Notes: a model not told the origin generated them from the sequence alone. A stretch of 20,826 nucleotides of DNA from Candidatus Puniceispirillum sp. (GCA_018668795.1 JABJBD010000049.1:1-20826), one strand, 5' to 3'; shown: positions 5,858-14,372, counted from the first letter of the stretch. Made by a program: numbers and translations.

Positions 5858-7120
5858 TTGCGTCGTGTTGTTGTTACTGGCATGGGAATGGTTACACCCC
5901 TAGGGGTTGGTGTTGACCATAATTGGTCTAATATTATTGCCGGAAACAGTGGTATATCCCGCATCACAAATTTTGATGTATCGGATATATCCTGTCAGAT
6001 CGCAGGACAAGTTCCCGAAGCAGGTGTCGAAGGCGGATTACAAATGGACGATTTTGTTGATCCACGTGATCAACGCAAACAAGATCGTTTCATACAGTTG
6101 GGAATGGTTGCTGCCATCGAAGCTGTTGAAAATTCGGGTTGGATGCCTGAAGACCGTGACGCCCAAAACCGTACTGGCGTCATGATCGGATCAGGTATTG
6201 GTGGCCTTGACTCGATTGTCAAAACAGATCAGTTGATGCAGGAAAAAGGACCGCGGCGCATTAGTCCGTTCTTTATCCCATCTGCTCTTATTAATCTTAT
6301 TTCTGGTTTCGTTTCAATACGATATGGTTTCCGTGGTCCGAATCACGCTGTTGTAACAGCTTGTTCAACTGGTGCGCATGCGATTGGTGATGCCGCACGG
6401 ATGGTCATGCTTGATGATGCCGATGTCATGATTGCAGGTGGTGCCGAAGCGGCTGTATGCCGGATTGGTATGGCTGGATTTGCGGCTGCCCGCGCATTAT
6501 CAACAAGCTATAATGATACGCCTGAACTTGGTTCTCGCCCCTGGGATAAAGGTCGTGATGGTTTTGTGATGGGCGAAGGTGCCGGCGTTGTGGTTCTGGA
6601 AGAACTGGAACATGCCAAAGCACGTGGCGCGACCATATATGGCGAAATCAAGGGCTATGGCCTTTCAGGTGATGCGCATCATATCACTGCGCCAGCTGAA
6701 GATGGTGATGGTGGTTTTCGCGCCATGCAGGCGGCACTAAAGCGCGCAGGTCTTTCAACCAGCGATATTGACTATGTCAACGCGCATGGAACATCAACAC
6801 CGCTTGGTGATGTTATAGAGGCACGCGCTGTTGCCCGTCTGCTTGGCGATGCGGTCAAGGATATTTCAATGTCATCAACCAAAAGCGCGACAGGTCATCT
6901 GCTTGGCGCGGCTGGGGCAATTGAAGCGATTTTCTCGCTAAAGGCTGTGCAAACGGGCGAGGTGCCCCCAACATTGAACTTGAATGATGCCGAAGACGCA
7001 GTCGCCAATTTTGATCTGGTGCCACTAAAATCGAAAAAACGCGTCGTGCGTAATGCCATGTCTAATTCATTTGGGTTTGGCGGTACTAATGCGTCGCTCA
7101 TCATGGGGCAGGTTACCTAA
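5858..7120 (+). CDS. fabF: 3-oxoacyl-[acyl-carrier-protein] synthase II FabF (TTG start)
   Basis: FabF is the elongating condensing enzyme that adds malonyl-ACP to acyl-ACP. I place the start at TTG 5858 because a GGAGG lies 6 bases upstream and the protein then begins (M)RRVVVTGMGMVTPLG, matching the start of known FabF. An in-frame TTG at 5831 would add nine residues but has no ribosome binding site. From 5858 the protein has 420 residues. The Cys-His-His triad is Cys169 in VTACSTGAHA, His310 in NAHGTSTPLGD and His347 in KSATGHLLGAAG, with the conserved Lys342. The GFGGTNASLIM end is typical. The stop overlaps the mltG start by one base (TAATG), suggesting coupled translation. Confidence 0.97.
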   Translation: MRRVVVTGMGMVTPLGVGVDHNWSNIIAGNSGISRITNFDVSDISCQIAGQVPEAGVEGGLQMDDFVDPRDQRKQDRFIQLGMVAAIEAVENSGWMPEDRDAQNRTGVMIGSGIGGLDSIVKTDQLMQEKGPRRISPFFIPSALINLISGFVSIRYGFRGPNHAVVTACSTGAHAIGDAARMVMLDDADVMIAGGAEAAVCRIGMAGFAAARALSTSYNDTPELGSRPWDKGRDGFVMGEGAGVVVLEELEHAKARGATIYGEIKGYGLSGDAHHITAPAEDGDGGFRAMQAALKRAGLSTSDIDYVNAHGTSTPLGDVIEARAVARLLGDAVKDISMSSTKSATGHLLGAAGAIEAIFSLKAVQTGEVPPTLNLNDAEDAVANFDLVPLKSKKRVVRNAMSNSFGFGGTNASLIMGQVT

Positions 7121-8115
7121 TGATACCGACGCCGGTCCGTTGGTTGCTCTGGTCGGTTGTTGTTTGCGGGATCATCATTGCGATTACGACTGGTGGATTA
7201 TGGACATGGCGTGCGCATGTACTCGAATCGCCGGGGCCACATACCGAAGATGTCCTGTTTGTAGTTGAAGCCGGAAATGGTCATGCGACCTTGCGCTACC
7301 GACTAAAAAGCGCAGGCGTGATACATCAAACTTATCATTATGATGCAGCGCGTATTATGGCGGGTGACCAATTTGTACCCAAAGCTGGTGAGTATCTGCT
7401 GCCAGCTTCATCAAGCCTGAAAATAGTTATGGATATTCTTCATTCAGGGCGAAGTTTTCAACGGCGCATCACAGTTGTCGAAGGTTTGCGATCATCGGAA
7501 GTCGTTGCCCAGATTGCGGCAATGGATATTTTGATAGGTGATATTAAAACTATTCCTGAAGAGGGTAGTTTGTTACCCGAGACTTACTTTTTTACTTATA
7601 ACACCAAACGTTCAGCGCTTATTGCGCGGATGCAGGATGTGATGGCTATCACATTAGCTGAAGCCTGGGCATCGCGTGCTGACGGATTGCCTTATAATCG
7701 TATGGAAGATGCCTTGATCATGGCATCAATCATTGAAAAGGAGTCAAGCAAGGCTAGCGAACGTCGTCTGGTTGCCGCGGTGCTGGTTAATCGGCTGAAA
7801 AAAGGTATGCGGCTTCAGTCTGATCCAACAGTTGTGTATGACACTGATCCGAAAATTAGCATGAGCAGGGTCATTACAAAGTCAGATTTAAAACGCAAAA
7901 CAGCTTGGAATACATATGTCATTAAAGGCTTGCCAAAAACACCAATTGCCAATCCAGGCCGCGACTCTATCCTTGCGGCACTAAATCCAGCCAAAAGTGA
8001 TTATTTGTATTTTGTATCTGACGGTAAAGGTGGTTTACGATTTGCAAAAACACTAGACGCACATAACCGTAATGTAAGATTATTCAGACAATTCCAACGT
8101 GCGGCAAAACAATAA
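7120..8115 (+). CDS. mltG: Endolytic murein transglycosylase MltG
   Basis: MltG (YceG-like) is an inner-membrane lytic transglycosylase that cuts nascent glycan strands and sets their length. The 331 residues begin with one membrane anchor (about residues 8-29), leaving the rest in the periplasm. A LysM-like region (about 45-95) is followed by the catalytic domain. MASIIEKESSKASERRLVAA (201-220) contains Glu206, aligned by its context with the catalytic Glu218 of E. coli MltG. RLQSDPTVVY (231-240) and GLPKTPIANPGRDSI (270-284) are further family blocks. The start ATG overlaps the fabF stop by one base. The fabF-mltG link is common in proteobacteria, and gmk follows after 22 bases. Confidence 0.95.
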   Translation: MIPTPVRWLLWSVVVCGIIIAITTGGLWTWRAHVLESPGPHTEDVLFVVEAGNGHATLRYRLKSAGVIHQTYHYDAARIMAGDQFVPKAGEYLLPASSSLKIVMDILHSGRSFQRRITVVEGLRSSEVVAQIAAMDILIGDIKTIPEEGSLLPETYFFTYNTKRSALIARMQDVMAITLAEAWASRADGLPYNRMEDALIMASIIEKESSKASERRLVAAVLVNRLKKGMRLQSDPTVVYDTDPKISMSRVITKSDLKRKTAWNTYVIKGLPKTPIANPGRDSILAALNPAKSDYLYFVSDGKGGLRFAKTLDAHNRNVRLFRQFQRAAKQ

Positions 8116-8137
8116 AGCGATAGAACAGGACGTCATT

Positions 8138-8800
8138 ATGGCCAAGCATGAAAAATCAGATATACATAAGAATATCATAGGTCGTCGAGGCTTTATGCTG
8201 GTTCTTTCATCCCCATCCGGGGCTGGCAAGACAACTATCGCACGGCGCCTTATTGAAGAAGAAAACAGTCTGGAAATGTCTGTTTCAGCCACGACAAGAC
8301 CTCGCAGACCTGGCGAGGTAGAAGGTAAGGACTATTATTTTGTTGAGGACGAAGCCTTTCATTTGATGGCTAATCGTGGTGAATTTTTAGAGCATGCCAA
8401 TGTATTCGATCATTATTATGCGACCCCTGCCGCGCCGGTGATGAAGGCTTTGGGCGAGGGACGGGACATTCTGTTTGATATAGACTGGCAAGGAACTCAG
8501 CAAATTGCTGATAAAAGCCGTGACGATCTTGTTTCGGTTTTTATTCTACCCCCTTCAACAAAAGATCTGGAAAAACGGTTGCTGAATCGTGCACAGGATA
8601 GTGCCGATGTGGTGGCCAAACGCATGGCCAAGGCCGCTGATGAGATCAGCCATTATCGTGAATATGATTATATTCTGGTTAATGAAGATGTCGATCAAGC
8701 GATCAGCGAAATTAAAGCGATCATGATTGCCGAAAGGCTGAAACGCGACCGCCAGATTGGTTTAACTGATTTTGTAAAAGAGCTACGAAGCGAAGTTTAG
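8138..8800 (+). CDS. gmk: Guanylate kinase
   Basis: Gmk phosphorylates GMP to GDP with ATP. I choose ATG 8138, with AGGA at 8127-8130 seven bases upstream, over an in-frame GTG at 8099 that would overlap mltG. The protein has 220 residues, close to the usual 205-215. The P-loop is SPSGAGKT (25-32). The nucleotide-monophosphate part carries SATTRPRRPGEVEGKDYYF (50-68), with the arginines and tyrosine that bind GMP, and DIDWQG (114-119) follows. At residues 93-97 the chain reads YYATP where the family usually has YGT, a conservative Gly to Ala change in the GMP-binding loop. It is the last gene of this run and meets rsmA tail to tail 10 bases later, with no clear terminator. Confidence 0.96.
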   Translation: MAKHEKSDIHKNIIGRRGFMLVLSSPSGAGKTTIARRLIEEENSLEMSVSATTRPRRPGEVEGKDYYFVEDEAFHLMANRGEFLEHANVFDHYYATPAAPVMKALGEGRDILFDIDWQGTQQIADKSRDDLVSVFILPPSTKDLEKRLLNRAQDSADVVAKRMAKAADEISHYREYDYILVNEDVDQAISEIKAIMIAERLKRDRQIGLTDFVKELRSEV

Positions 8801-8810
8801 TTAAGCTGAG

Positions 8811-9704
8811 TTATGTTGATCTGAAGGCGTTGCTTTCATGCAGGTTGGCAAGCTTGCAAAATGACGCGATATCAAGGTCTTGTGGTCGTGCTTCTGGATC
8901 AATGTCAGCAGCAATAAGCAGCGCTTCGCCTCCCATTTTTTTCAAGGAACTTCGTAGCATTTTGCGCCTTTGACCAAAAGCATGCCTTGTCACATCTTCA
9001 AGGTGTTTTTGACTGCAGGTAAAGCGCGGTGCCGCAAGGGGAACAATGCGCACAACTGACGATGTTATCTTTGGTGCAGGTACGAATGCTTCGGGGGGAA
9101 TATCGAACAAAATCTCGGCATCGGCAAGCCATCCAGTAAGGATACTTAAACGTCCATAGGCGCTATCGCCAGGCTTGGCTGTTATTCGCAAAGCCACTTC
9201 ACGCTGGAACATTAATGTCATCGACTCAAAGCGTGTGGCATGTTCTAGCCAGCGAATTAACAATGTTGTAGCGATGTTATAAGGTAGATTGGCAATAATG
9301 CGTCGGGGTCCAGGCTCAAGATCCCATATTGGAAAATCCATTGCATCAGCTTCGGTTAGCTCTAGGCGGCCATGCGCGGCCGATAGAAGCGACGCAAGTA
9401 CATCAGGAGCGCGCCGATCCTTTTCGATAGCAAGGACTTTTGTTGCACCTTCAAGAAGCAAGGCACGTGTTAACCCCCCGGGGCCAGGGCCAATTTCAAT
9501 TGTGGTACCTGTCAGAGGCGAGGCTGAGCGCGCAATACGACGGGTTAGATTGAGATCGAACAAAAAGTTTTGTCCAAGTGATTTGCGTGCACGCATATCC
9601 ATCGCACCGACAAGATCGCGCAAAGATGGCAAAGCATCAATTTCGTTGTTGCTGGCGTCTAGGTCAGAGTGATCAAGGATGGCTTTGTTGGATGTGTCAT
9701 GCAT
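8811..9704 (-). CDS. rsmA: 16S rRNA (adenine1518/1519-N6) dimethyltransferase
   Basis: RsmA (KsgA) dimethylates two adjacent adenines in helix 45 of 16S rRNA late in 30S assembly. Visible motifs are RKSLGQNFLFD (40-50), the SAM loop IEIGPGPGGLT (69-79), the acidic IEKD (93-96), the catalytic NLPYN (139-143), and VPAPKI (208-213). The C-terminal domain carries FGQRRKMLRSSLK (243-255). The 297 residues exceed E. coli RsmA (273), mainly because of an N-terminal extension of about 25 residues without clear homology. The start ATG (9704-9702) lies 8 bases inside the end of pdxA, so translation is probably coupled. It is the last gene of lptF-lptG-surA-pdxA-rsmA, matching the surA-pdxA-ksgA order of E. 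coli. Confidence 0.96.
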   Translation of the reverse strand: MHDTSNKAILDHSDLDASNNEIDALPSLRDLVGAMDMRARKSLGQNFLFDLNLTRRIARSASPLTGTTIEIGPGPGGLTRALLLEGATKVLAIEKDRRAPDVLASLLSAAHGRLELTEADAMDFPIWDLEPGPRRIIANLPYNIATTLLIRWLEHATRFESMTLMFQREVALRITAKPGDSAYGRLSILTGWLADAEILFDIPPEAFVPAPKITSSVVRIVPLAAPRFTCSQKHLEDVTRHAFGQRRKMLRSSLKKMGGEALLIAADIDPEARPQDLDIASFCKLANLHESNAFRST

Positions 9705-10695
9705 TGCTGGTGGCCTGACTGTCTGCCATTCGGCGCGCTTGAGTAATGGCTGCGATCAGACTGTCTGGCCGGGCAAGACCTTGTCCGGCAATATCAAAGC
9801 CGGTGCCGTGATCAGGTGATGTGCGGATAAAATCAAGACCCAAGGTTATATTTACCCCACCATAAAAATCAATTGTTTTTAACGGGATAAGAACCTGATC
9901 ATGATACATGCCCAAAGCAACATCATATTTGGAACGCGCTTTGGGATGGAACAAAGTATCAGCTGGATATGGCCCTGTCACATTTATGTTCTGAGCACGT
10001 AGTATAGCAATGGCAGGGGCGATAATTGTGGCATCTTCCTGACCCATGGAACCTTGTTCGCCAGCATGAGGATTAAGGCCGCATACCGCAATATGAGGAT
10101 CATTGATTTGTTCAAATTGGCGAAGGCTTTTCGCTATCAGGTGGCACGCATCAATAATCGCTTCAGGGGTTATGCGTGACGCAACGTCGGCCAGTGGGAT
10201 ATGAACGGTCAAGGGTACGACACGCAAATTATCACAGGCAAGCATCATTAAAGGTGCGCCTTTATCTGTGGAACATAGGCTACCCAGAAATTCTGTATGA
10301 CCAGGATAGGTAAAGCCTGCTTCATACAAATTTGCCTTGGCTATGGGGTTGGTCACCATGGCGGCGGCTTGGCCATTTTGGATATATTCGGCGGCGTCTT
10401 TGATGGCTTTGATAATCATTGATGCATTGGCTTTTTCGGGAGTGCCCGATTTGGGTGGAACAGCCCATGAGATGGGTAGTACCTGCATTGCGCCACAGTC
10501 AGGGTCAAAGGAATCAAGCTGTGGTATCGATATGATTTGAAAATCCATTCCTAGATCACTGGCCAGCGATTGAAGCCTTGCGGCATCTTCAAAAATGACA
10601 AAATCTTGACATCCTTGTTGCCATGCTTTCAGCGCAATTTCAGCACCAATGCCCGCAGGATCGCCAGATGTTAGGATGATTGGTTTTTGTATCAC
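9697..10695 (-). CDS. pdxA: 4-hydroxythreonine-4-phosphate dehydrogenase PdxA
   Basis: PdxA oxidises 4-phosphohydroxy-L-threonine in the DXP-dependent route to pyridoxal phosphate. The 332 residues match the family. GDPAGIGAEI (11-20) opens the fold. The three metal-binding histidines are His133 in YPGHTEFLG, His210 in GLNPHAGEQG and His265 in MYHDQVLIPLK. RTSPDHGTGFDIAG (291-304) is the family's C-terminal signature. The start is GTG (10695-10693), 9 bases after the surA stop, with GAGG overlapping the spacer. The last codons overlap the rsmA start by 8 bases. PLP made through this pathway serves, among others, the alanine racemase encoded at the left edge of the window. Confidence 0.96.
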   Translation of the reverse strand: MIQKPIILTSGDPAGIGAEIALKAWQQGCQDFVIFEDAARLQSLASDLGMDFQIISIPQLDSFDPDCGAMQVLPISWAVPPKSGTPEKANASMIIKAIKDAAEYIQNGQAAAMVTNPIAKANLYEAGFTYPGHTEFLGSLCSTDKGAPLMMLACDNLRVVPLTVHIPLADVASRITPEAIIDACHLIAKSLRQFEQINDPHIAVCGLNPHAGEQGSMGQEDATIIAPAIAILRAQNINVTGPYPADTLFHPKARSKYDVALGMYHDQVLIPLKTIDFYGGVNITLGLDFIRTSPDHGTGFDIAGQGLARPDSLIAAITQARRMADSQATSNA

Positions 10696-10704
10696 AATAG
10701 AGCC

Positions 10705-11979
10705 TCAGTCGATCAGCTCAATTGAAGCTTTGCGCCGAAGACGCAACAGATACCGCTCGCTTAGAGACCCAAAAAGGCGATTGAACTGAACTCGGTAAAT
10801 TTCATCACGTGTGGGCAAATTCAATTCAGGCTTGAGGCGTTTGCACACCATGAATGATGCAATACCCTCACTAAAAGATAAGGCTTCGCTTGGCTCACCC
10901 ACATTAAGCACTTTAACCAGATTTTGCATTTGAGGTGCCAACTCGCCCAGACGAAGATCTTCCAGTAGTGGCGCGGTACCAGAACCATATTTTTCGTGAA
11001 GCGCAATCATATCATCACAGGCTTGAATGTTGGACACATCACGTTCCAGTCTGGCGGCAGCTTCCAATCTATCAGACTTTGTTGCATCTGCATTTACGGG
11101 GAGAATGGCACGAACAAGCCAGATTCTTGATTGTGAAATATCATTAGCACCATTTTTACGGTCGCCAGTTTTTTTGAAAATATAAACAGCACCATCAAGT
11201 TGAACTGGATCACTGACCCCATTAACCTCAAGCGGGGCGATGATCGCTTGCAATTTTTCTGGCAGGCGTTCTATTAAAACCCATCCCAAACGCCCACCTT
11301 GCTGAGCGGTGCCAGCGGCAGAATATTGCTGGGCAATGGCATTAAAATCAGCTCCCTTTTTTACAGCGCTGACCATTTCTGAAGCCAGTGTCATTGTGGC
11401 TGCCAATGGACGATTTGGCTCAGGTGCCAGAACAATTTCACTTATATTGACCTGTGGCTGAGACGCGTCAGCTGTAATGCGTTCAAGTTCGGCATCAATC
11501 TTGTTGTCGATATCTGCGAATTTGTCAGCAAACTTGTCCTGTAAATAACCGCTCCAGATAAGGTCAGTGGCAAATTTGGTTTTGACAGAGTCATAATTCA
11601 GGTTCATGCGTCTTAGCGCGGCTGATCCTGTCTCGTCGTCAGATGAAAATGATTGTTCTATCAGATTAGCGGCTGGGCCATCGGCTTGCTGTCTAACTGA
11701 GGCATTTGTCGTCAGGGCAACTTGCATCTTCAACGTATCATCAACAAGCATCTGCAAAGCATCCTTGCGAATTTGCTTTTCGATGTTTTCTGTTTCCGGA
11801 AGGTTGGTCACTGCTTTCAGAAATCTGGCACGTTGATCAACATCATAATTTGTGATTGGTTTTCCATTTACCTTTGCAACTATTTTCAAGTTTGCATAAG
11901 CGCTGAATCCTCCCCACGTCATCATGCCAAAAAGCAAGACAGATGCAGTTATGATTCGGATTAATGAAGTTTGTTTCAT
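10705..11979 (-). CDS. surA: Periplasmic chaperone / peptidyl-prolyl isomerase SurA
   Basis: SurA escorts unfolded outer-membrane proteins through the periplasm. I start at ATG 11979 rather than the in-frame TTG one codon earlier, because GGAA is better spaced for the ATG; this gives 424 residues. A signal peptide (1-29: Lys/Arg start, hydrophobic core, cleavage after AYA) leads to the N-terminal chaperone domain, with VAKVNGKPITNYDVDQR at 34-50. One clear parvulin domain covers about 176-271 with QQGGRLGWV (226-234). A second, degenerate parvulin-like region runs from about 280 to 382, followed by a C-terminal helix. It begins 12 bases after lptG and is followed by pdxA. In E. coli LptD is a major SurA client and its gene lies directly upstream of surA, but no lptD is present here. 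Confidence 0.93.
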   Translation of the reverse strand: MKQTSLIRIITASVLLFGMMTWGGFSAYANLKIVAKVNGKPITNYDVDQRARFLKAVTNLPETENIEKQIRKDALQMLVDDTLKMQVALTTNASVRQQADGPAANLIEQSFSSDDETGSAALRRMNLNYDSVKTKFATDLIWSGYLQDKFADKFADIDNKIDAELERITADASQPQVNISEIVLAPEPNRPLAATMTLASEMVSAVKKGADFNAIAQQYSAAGTAQQGGRLGWVLIERLPEKLQAIIAPLEVNGVSDPVQLDGAVYIFKKTGDRKNGANDISQSRIWLVRAILPVNADATKSDRLEAAARLERDVSNIQACDDMIALHEKYGSGTAPLLEDLRLGELAPQMQNLVKVLNVGEPSEALSFSEGIASFMVCKRLKPELNLPTRDEIYRVQFNRLFGSLSERYLLRLRRKASIELID

Positions 11980-11991
11980 CAAATTTTCCAG

Positions 11992-13098
11992 TCAGTTTTC
12001 ATCAAGACGTGCCAGCATAATAGACCCAATAAGAAATACAGATATTGCCGGCGTCCAGCCAGCGACCACAGCGGGAACAGTCAATGAGGTTCCCATAACG
12101 TGCATAAGATAACTAAAAATAAAAATGCATGTTGCGATTCCAAGGCCCTTTATTATCAATTTCATCTGTCGTCCGCGGTTTATTGAACGAAAGGTGATAC
12201 GCGTAGCTATCATCGAAATGCCCACTAACAGAAGCGGAAACGCCAAAATCTTGTTAAAATGAATTTCATGATTGATTGTTGGTAAGCCTGCTCGTTCTAA
12301 AACATTAATAAAATGGGGTAACGCATAAACTGAGATTGAATGAGGAGACTGGCCAGATCGTGACAGATCAACAGCGCCCAAATTGGTTGGAATGATGAAT
12401 GTGCCAAGATCGGCATTTAAGCCATCACTATCCCATTTTGTGCCATCGTTAACTTCCCATCCCATCTGGGTCAATTGCATTGACTGGGCTTCTACGCGCC
12501 AATTTAGTTCAAACCCATTAACAAAACTATATATTGTGGGGTTACTAATTTGCGCTGTTTTCATATTCAACGCATCTCCATTGATGATAATTTTCACATC
12601 ATCCTGCATATCACGAAGCCAAATGCCACTTTCTGATATTGTTAAATTATTTGATGTATCTCCACTAAGCGTCGCCATTTGGCTATCATATCGTTTCGAT
12701 GTTACAGCCCCAATCGGATTTATCACCATAACAAACAAAATGCCGATACCAAGTGCCGAGACTAGCACAGGGCTTAATGACAGCCATATGGATTGCCCAA
12801 ACCCCCGTGTCACAATGAATTCGTTTGATTTATTCCAAGCATTAAAGCACAGCATCGTTCCAATAAGCACGGCAAATGGTAAAATTACCTCAATGATATT
12901 TGGCAGATTTAGTATTGCCAGCACAGGCACGCTGATTTCTTGAACATCGGATTTGTTCACGCTTTTCTGGCGCATAAGTTCGACGCTCTGGATAACGCTT
13001 ATTATGATGGTGAGGCCAAAAAGACACAGTAAAATCCATCGCGTATAATAGGATGCAAAATAGCGGAATAATGTACCGAAAATAAAAAATGGATTCAT
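11992..13098 (-). CDS. lptG: LPS export permease LptG
   Basis: LptG is one of two YjgP/YjgQ-type permeases that, with LptF and the ATPase LptB, lift lipopolysaccharide from the inner membrane onto the periplasmic bridge. The 368 residues show the family layout of three membrane helices at each end (about 20-40, 60-85 and 108-130, then 285-303, 312-335 and 343-362) around a periplasmic jellyroll domain (about 135-280). The end IKGLGIATCIFIFSYLMHVM...VPAVVAGWTP is characteristic. It follows lptF after 3 bases and precedes surA after 12 bases. LptF and LptG are distant paralogues. I assign LptG to the second gene by the usual order and by its C-terminal VVAGWTPAI stretch. Confidence 0.92.
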   Translation of the reverse strand: MNPFFIFGTLFRYFASYYTRWILLCLFGLTIIISVIQSVELMRQKSVNKSDVQEISVPVLAILNLPNIIEVILPFAVLIGTMLCFNAWNKSNEFIVTRGFGQSIWLSLSPVLVSALGIGILFVMVINPIGAVTSKRYDSQMATLSGDTSNNLTISESGIWLRDMQDDVKIIINGDALNMKTAQISNPTIYSFVNGFELNWRVEAQSMQLTQMGWEVNDGTKWDSDGLNADLGTFIIPTNLGAVDLSRSGQSPHSISVYALPHFINVLERAGLPTINHEIHFNKILAFPLLLVGISMIATRITFRSINRGRQMKLIIKGLGIATCIFIFSYLMHVMGTSLTVPAVVAGWTPAISVFLIGSIMLARLDEN

Positions 13099-13101
13099 GT
13101 T

Positions 13102-14196
13102 TTACACATTACTCCCATATTTTACTGGTCTGATTAGGACAAAACCACAAATAATGATTGGTAATATGGATATAGCGTGAACAGACATCCATAATTGCGG
13201 CATTGTTATTGTCCAGCTTCGGGCAAGAATCAGCCCGACAATCAGTCCAAGACAGCAACTGATATTTATCAAAGACCGCCGTAACCAAAGATCGCGTCGC
13301 AGCTGCCTATGTAACGTGATAGTAATCACCGTCATAACAAGGGCTAATGCCAGTAGCGGCGAGGCAATGCGATAATGTCCTTCGGCAACTCTTTGAAATG
13401 CATATTCTGGATAGGGTGATTTTTCAACATCAAGCAGGTTGGTTATGCTGTCCTCATTCATGTCGTTTGCGACACGTTCACTTGGTTTTTTTTCGTTTGT
13501 CGTAAGTGCAAGCGAATGCGTTTCAAACAATAGCAAAGCACCTGATTCGCCGTCACTATTCACCTCTGAACGCTGACCATTTGCCAGAATTAACGTTGGA
13601 CGATTGTCTTCACCTACAAATTTTCCATTTTTGGCAGTCAGGATGATTGTTCTATCAACCGTTCGGGTGTCTTGAATGAATACATCATTTACAACGTTAT
13701 TTTCACTGCGAGAGCCGATAAACATTGTTAATCCAGGTACCACCTCGGTAAATACACCATCCTGTAAAAGAATGACGGGTATGCCATTTCGAAGATTAAA
13801 TTGTAGATCTTTGTAGGTGCCAAACGAAGTTGGCAGCAAAAACACAGAATTAAAATAAAGAAAGCTGGTCAGCAAAACACCCAAAGCAATAGGTGCTTTG
13901 GCAAGTTGTGCTGAGCTGAGACCGACCGCTTGCATGACAGTCAGTTCACGATCGGCAAGTATGCGGTGGAACACCCAGTTGACGGCGATGAAACCGGCGA
14001 TTGGTAGGGCGATTGTTAACCATAAAGGAATGACGGTGATCGACATCAGCAGAAAATCAAAAATGGGTGCGCCCTTATTCACAACAAGCTCAAGCAACTT
14101 GATCGTTTGGAACAACCACATGATTCCAATTAGCACCATTGAAATGATGCAAGTGGCACGAAACAGCTGGTTGAAAATATAGATATTAAACTGCAT
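13102..14196 (-). CDS. lptF: LPS export permease LptF
   Basis: LptF is the partner of LptG in the LptB2FG lipopolysaccharide extractor of the inner membrane. I place the start at ATG 14196 (364 residues, MQFNIYIFNQLFRATCIISM), with GAGGA upstream. An in-frame ATG at 14214 would add six residues, but that codon overlaps a good -10 hexamer. Membrane helices lie at about 12-32, 46-75 and 95-115, then three more in the C-terminal third, with the periplasmic jellyroll domain between. The cytoplasmic coupling motif RILADRELTVMQAVGLS is typical of the family. It is the first gene of the minus-strand operon and is divergent from pepA. The close linkage of lptF and pepA matches E. coli and many proteobacteria. 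Confidence 0.92.
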   Translation of the reverse strand: MQFNIYIFNQLFRATCIISMVLIGIMWLFQTIKLLELVVNKGAPIFDFLLMSITVIPLWLTIALPIAGFIAVNWVFHRILADRELTVMQAVGLSSAQLAKAPIALGVLLTSFLYFNSVFLLPTSFGTYKDLQFNLRNGIPVILLQDGVFTEVVPGLTMFIGSRSENNVVNDVFIQDTRTVDRTIILTAKNGKFVGEDNRPTLILANGQRSEVNSDGESGALLLFETHSLALTTNEKKPSERVANDMNEDSITNLLDVEKSPYPEYAFQRVAEGHYRIASPLLALALVMTVITITLHRQLRRDLWLRRSLINISCCLGLIVGLILARSWTITMPQLWMSVHAISILPIIICGFVLIRPVKYGSNV

Positions 14197-14213
14197 GATA
14201 GGGCGATTCCTCA

Positions 14214-14241
14214 TTTATAGTCTAAATACCACATACGCCAA
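14214..14241 (-). promoter_or_regulatory. Candidate lptF operon promoter
   Basis: On the minus strand TTGGCG (14241-14236) and TATAAA (14219-14214) are separated by 16 bases, a good sigma-70-like pair. Transcription would start near 14207, leaving a leader of about 10 bases before ATG 14196. The upstream ATG at 14214 would then lie outside the transcript. Confidence 0.45.
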
Positions 14242-14284
14242 CGAAAACGCAAAAAATATGACGCTCTTACAATTCAAAAATGAT

Positions 14285-14311
14285 GATATATATCCAATGA
14301 TATGTGATATC
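14285..14311 (+). repeat. Two adjacent dyads in the lptF-pepA divergent region
   Basis: GATATATATC (14285-14294) is a perfect 10-bp palindrome, and GATAT-GTG-ATATC (14299-14311) is a second dyad with 5-bp arms. Their centres are 15-16 bases apart, in the middle of the 176-base gap between lptF and pepA. They could be a regulator's operator or simply AT-rich sequence; no known consensus was recognised. Confidence 0.4.
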
Positions 14312-14372
14312 TATTCGTTACCGAAGCCATTAAAATGTTCCATGCAAATTTTAGCCAAAACAAGAGGTTTTT

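Noticed and set aside
8099..8137. GTG start for gmk overlapping mltG
   Set aside because: The ATG at 8138 has AGGA at proper spacing and gives a normal-length kinase; the extra 13 residues are not family-like.
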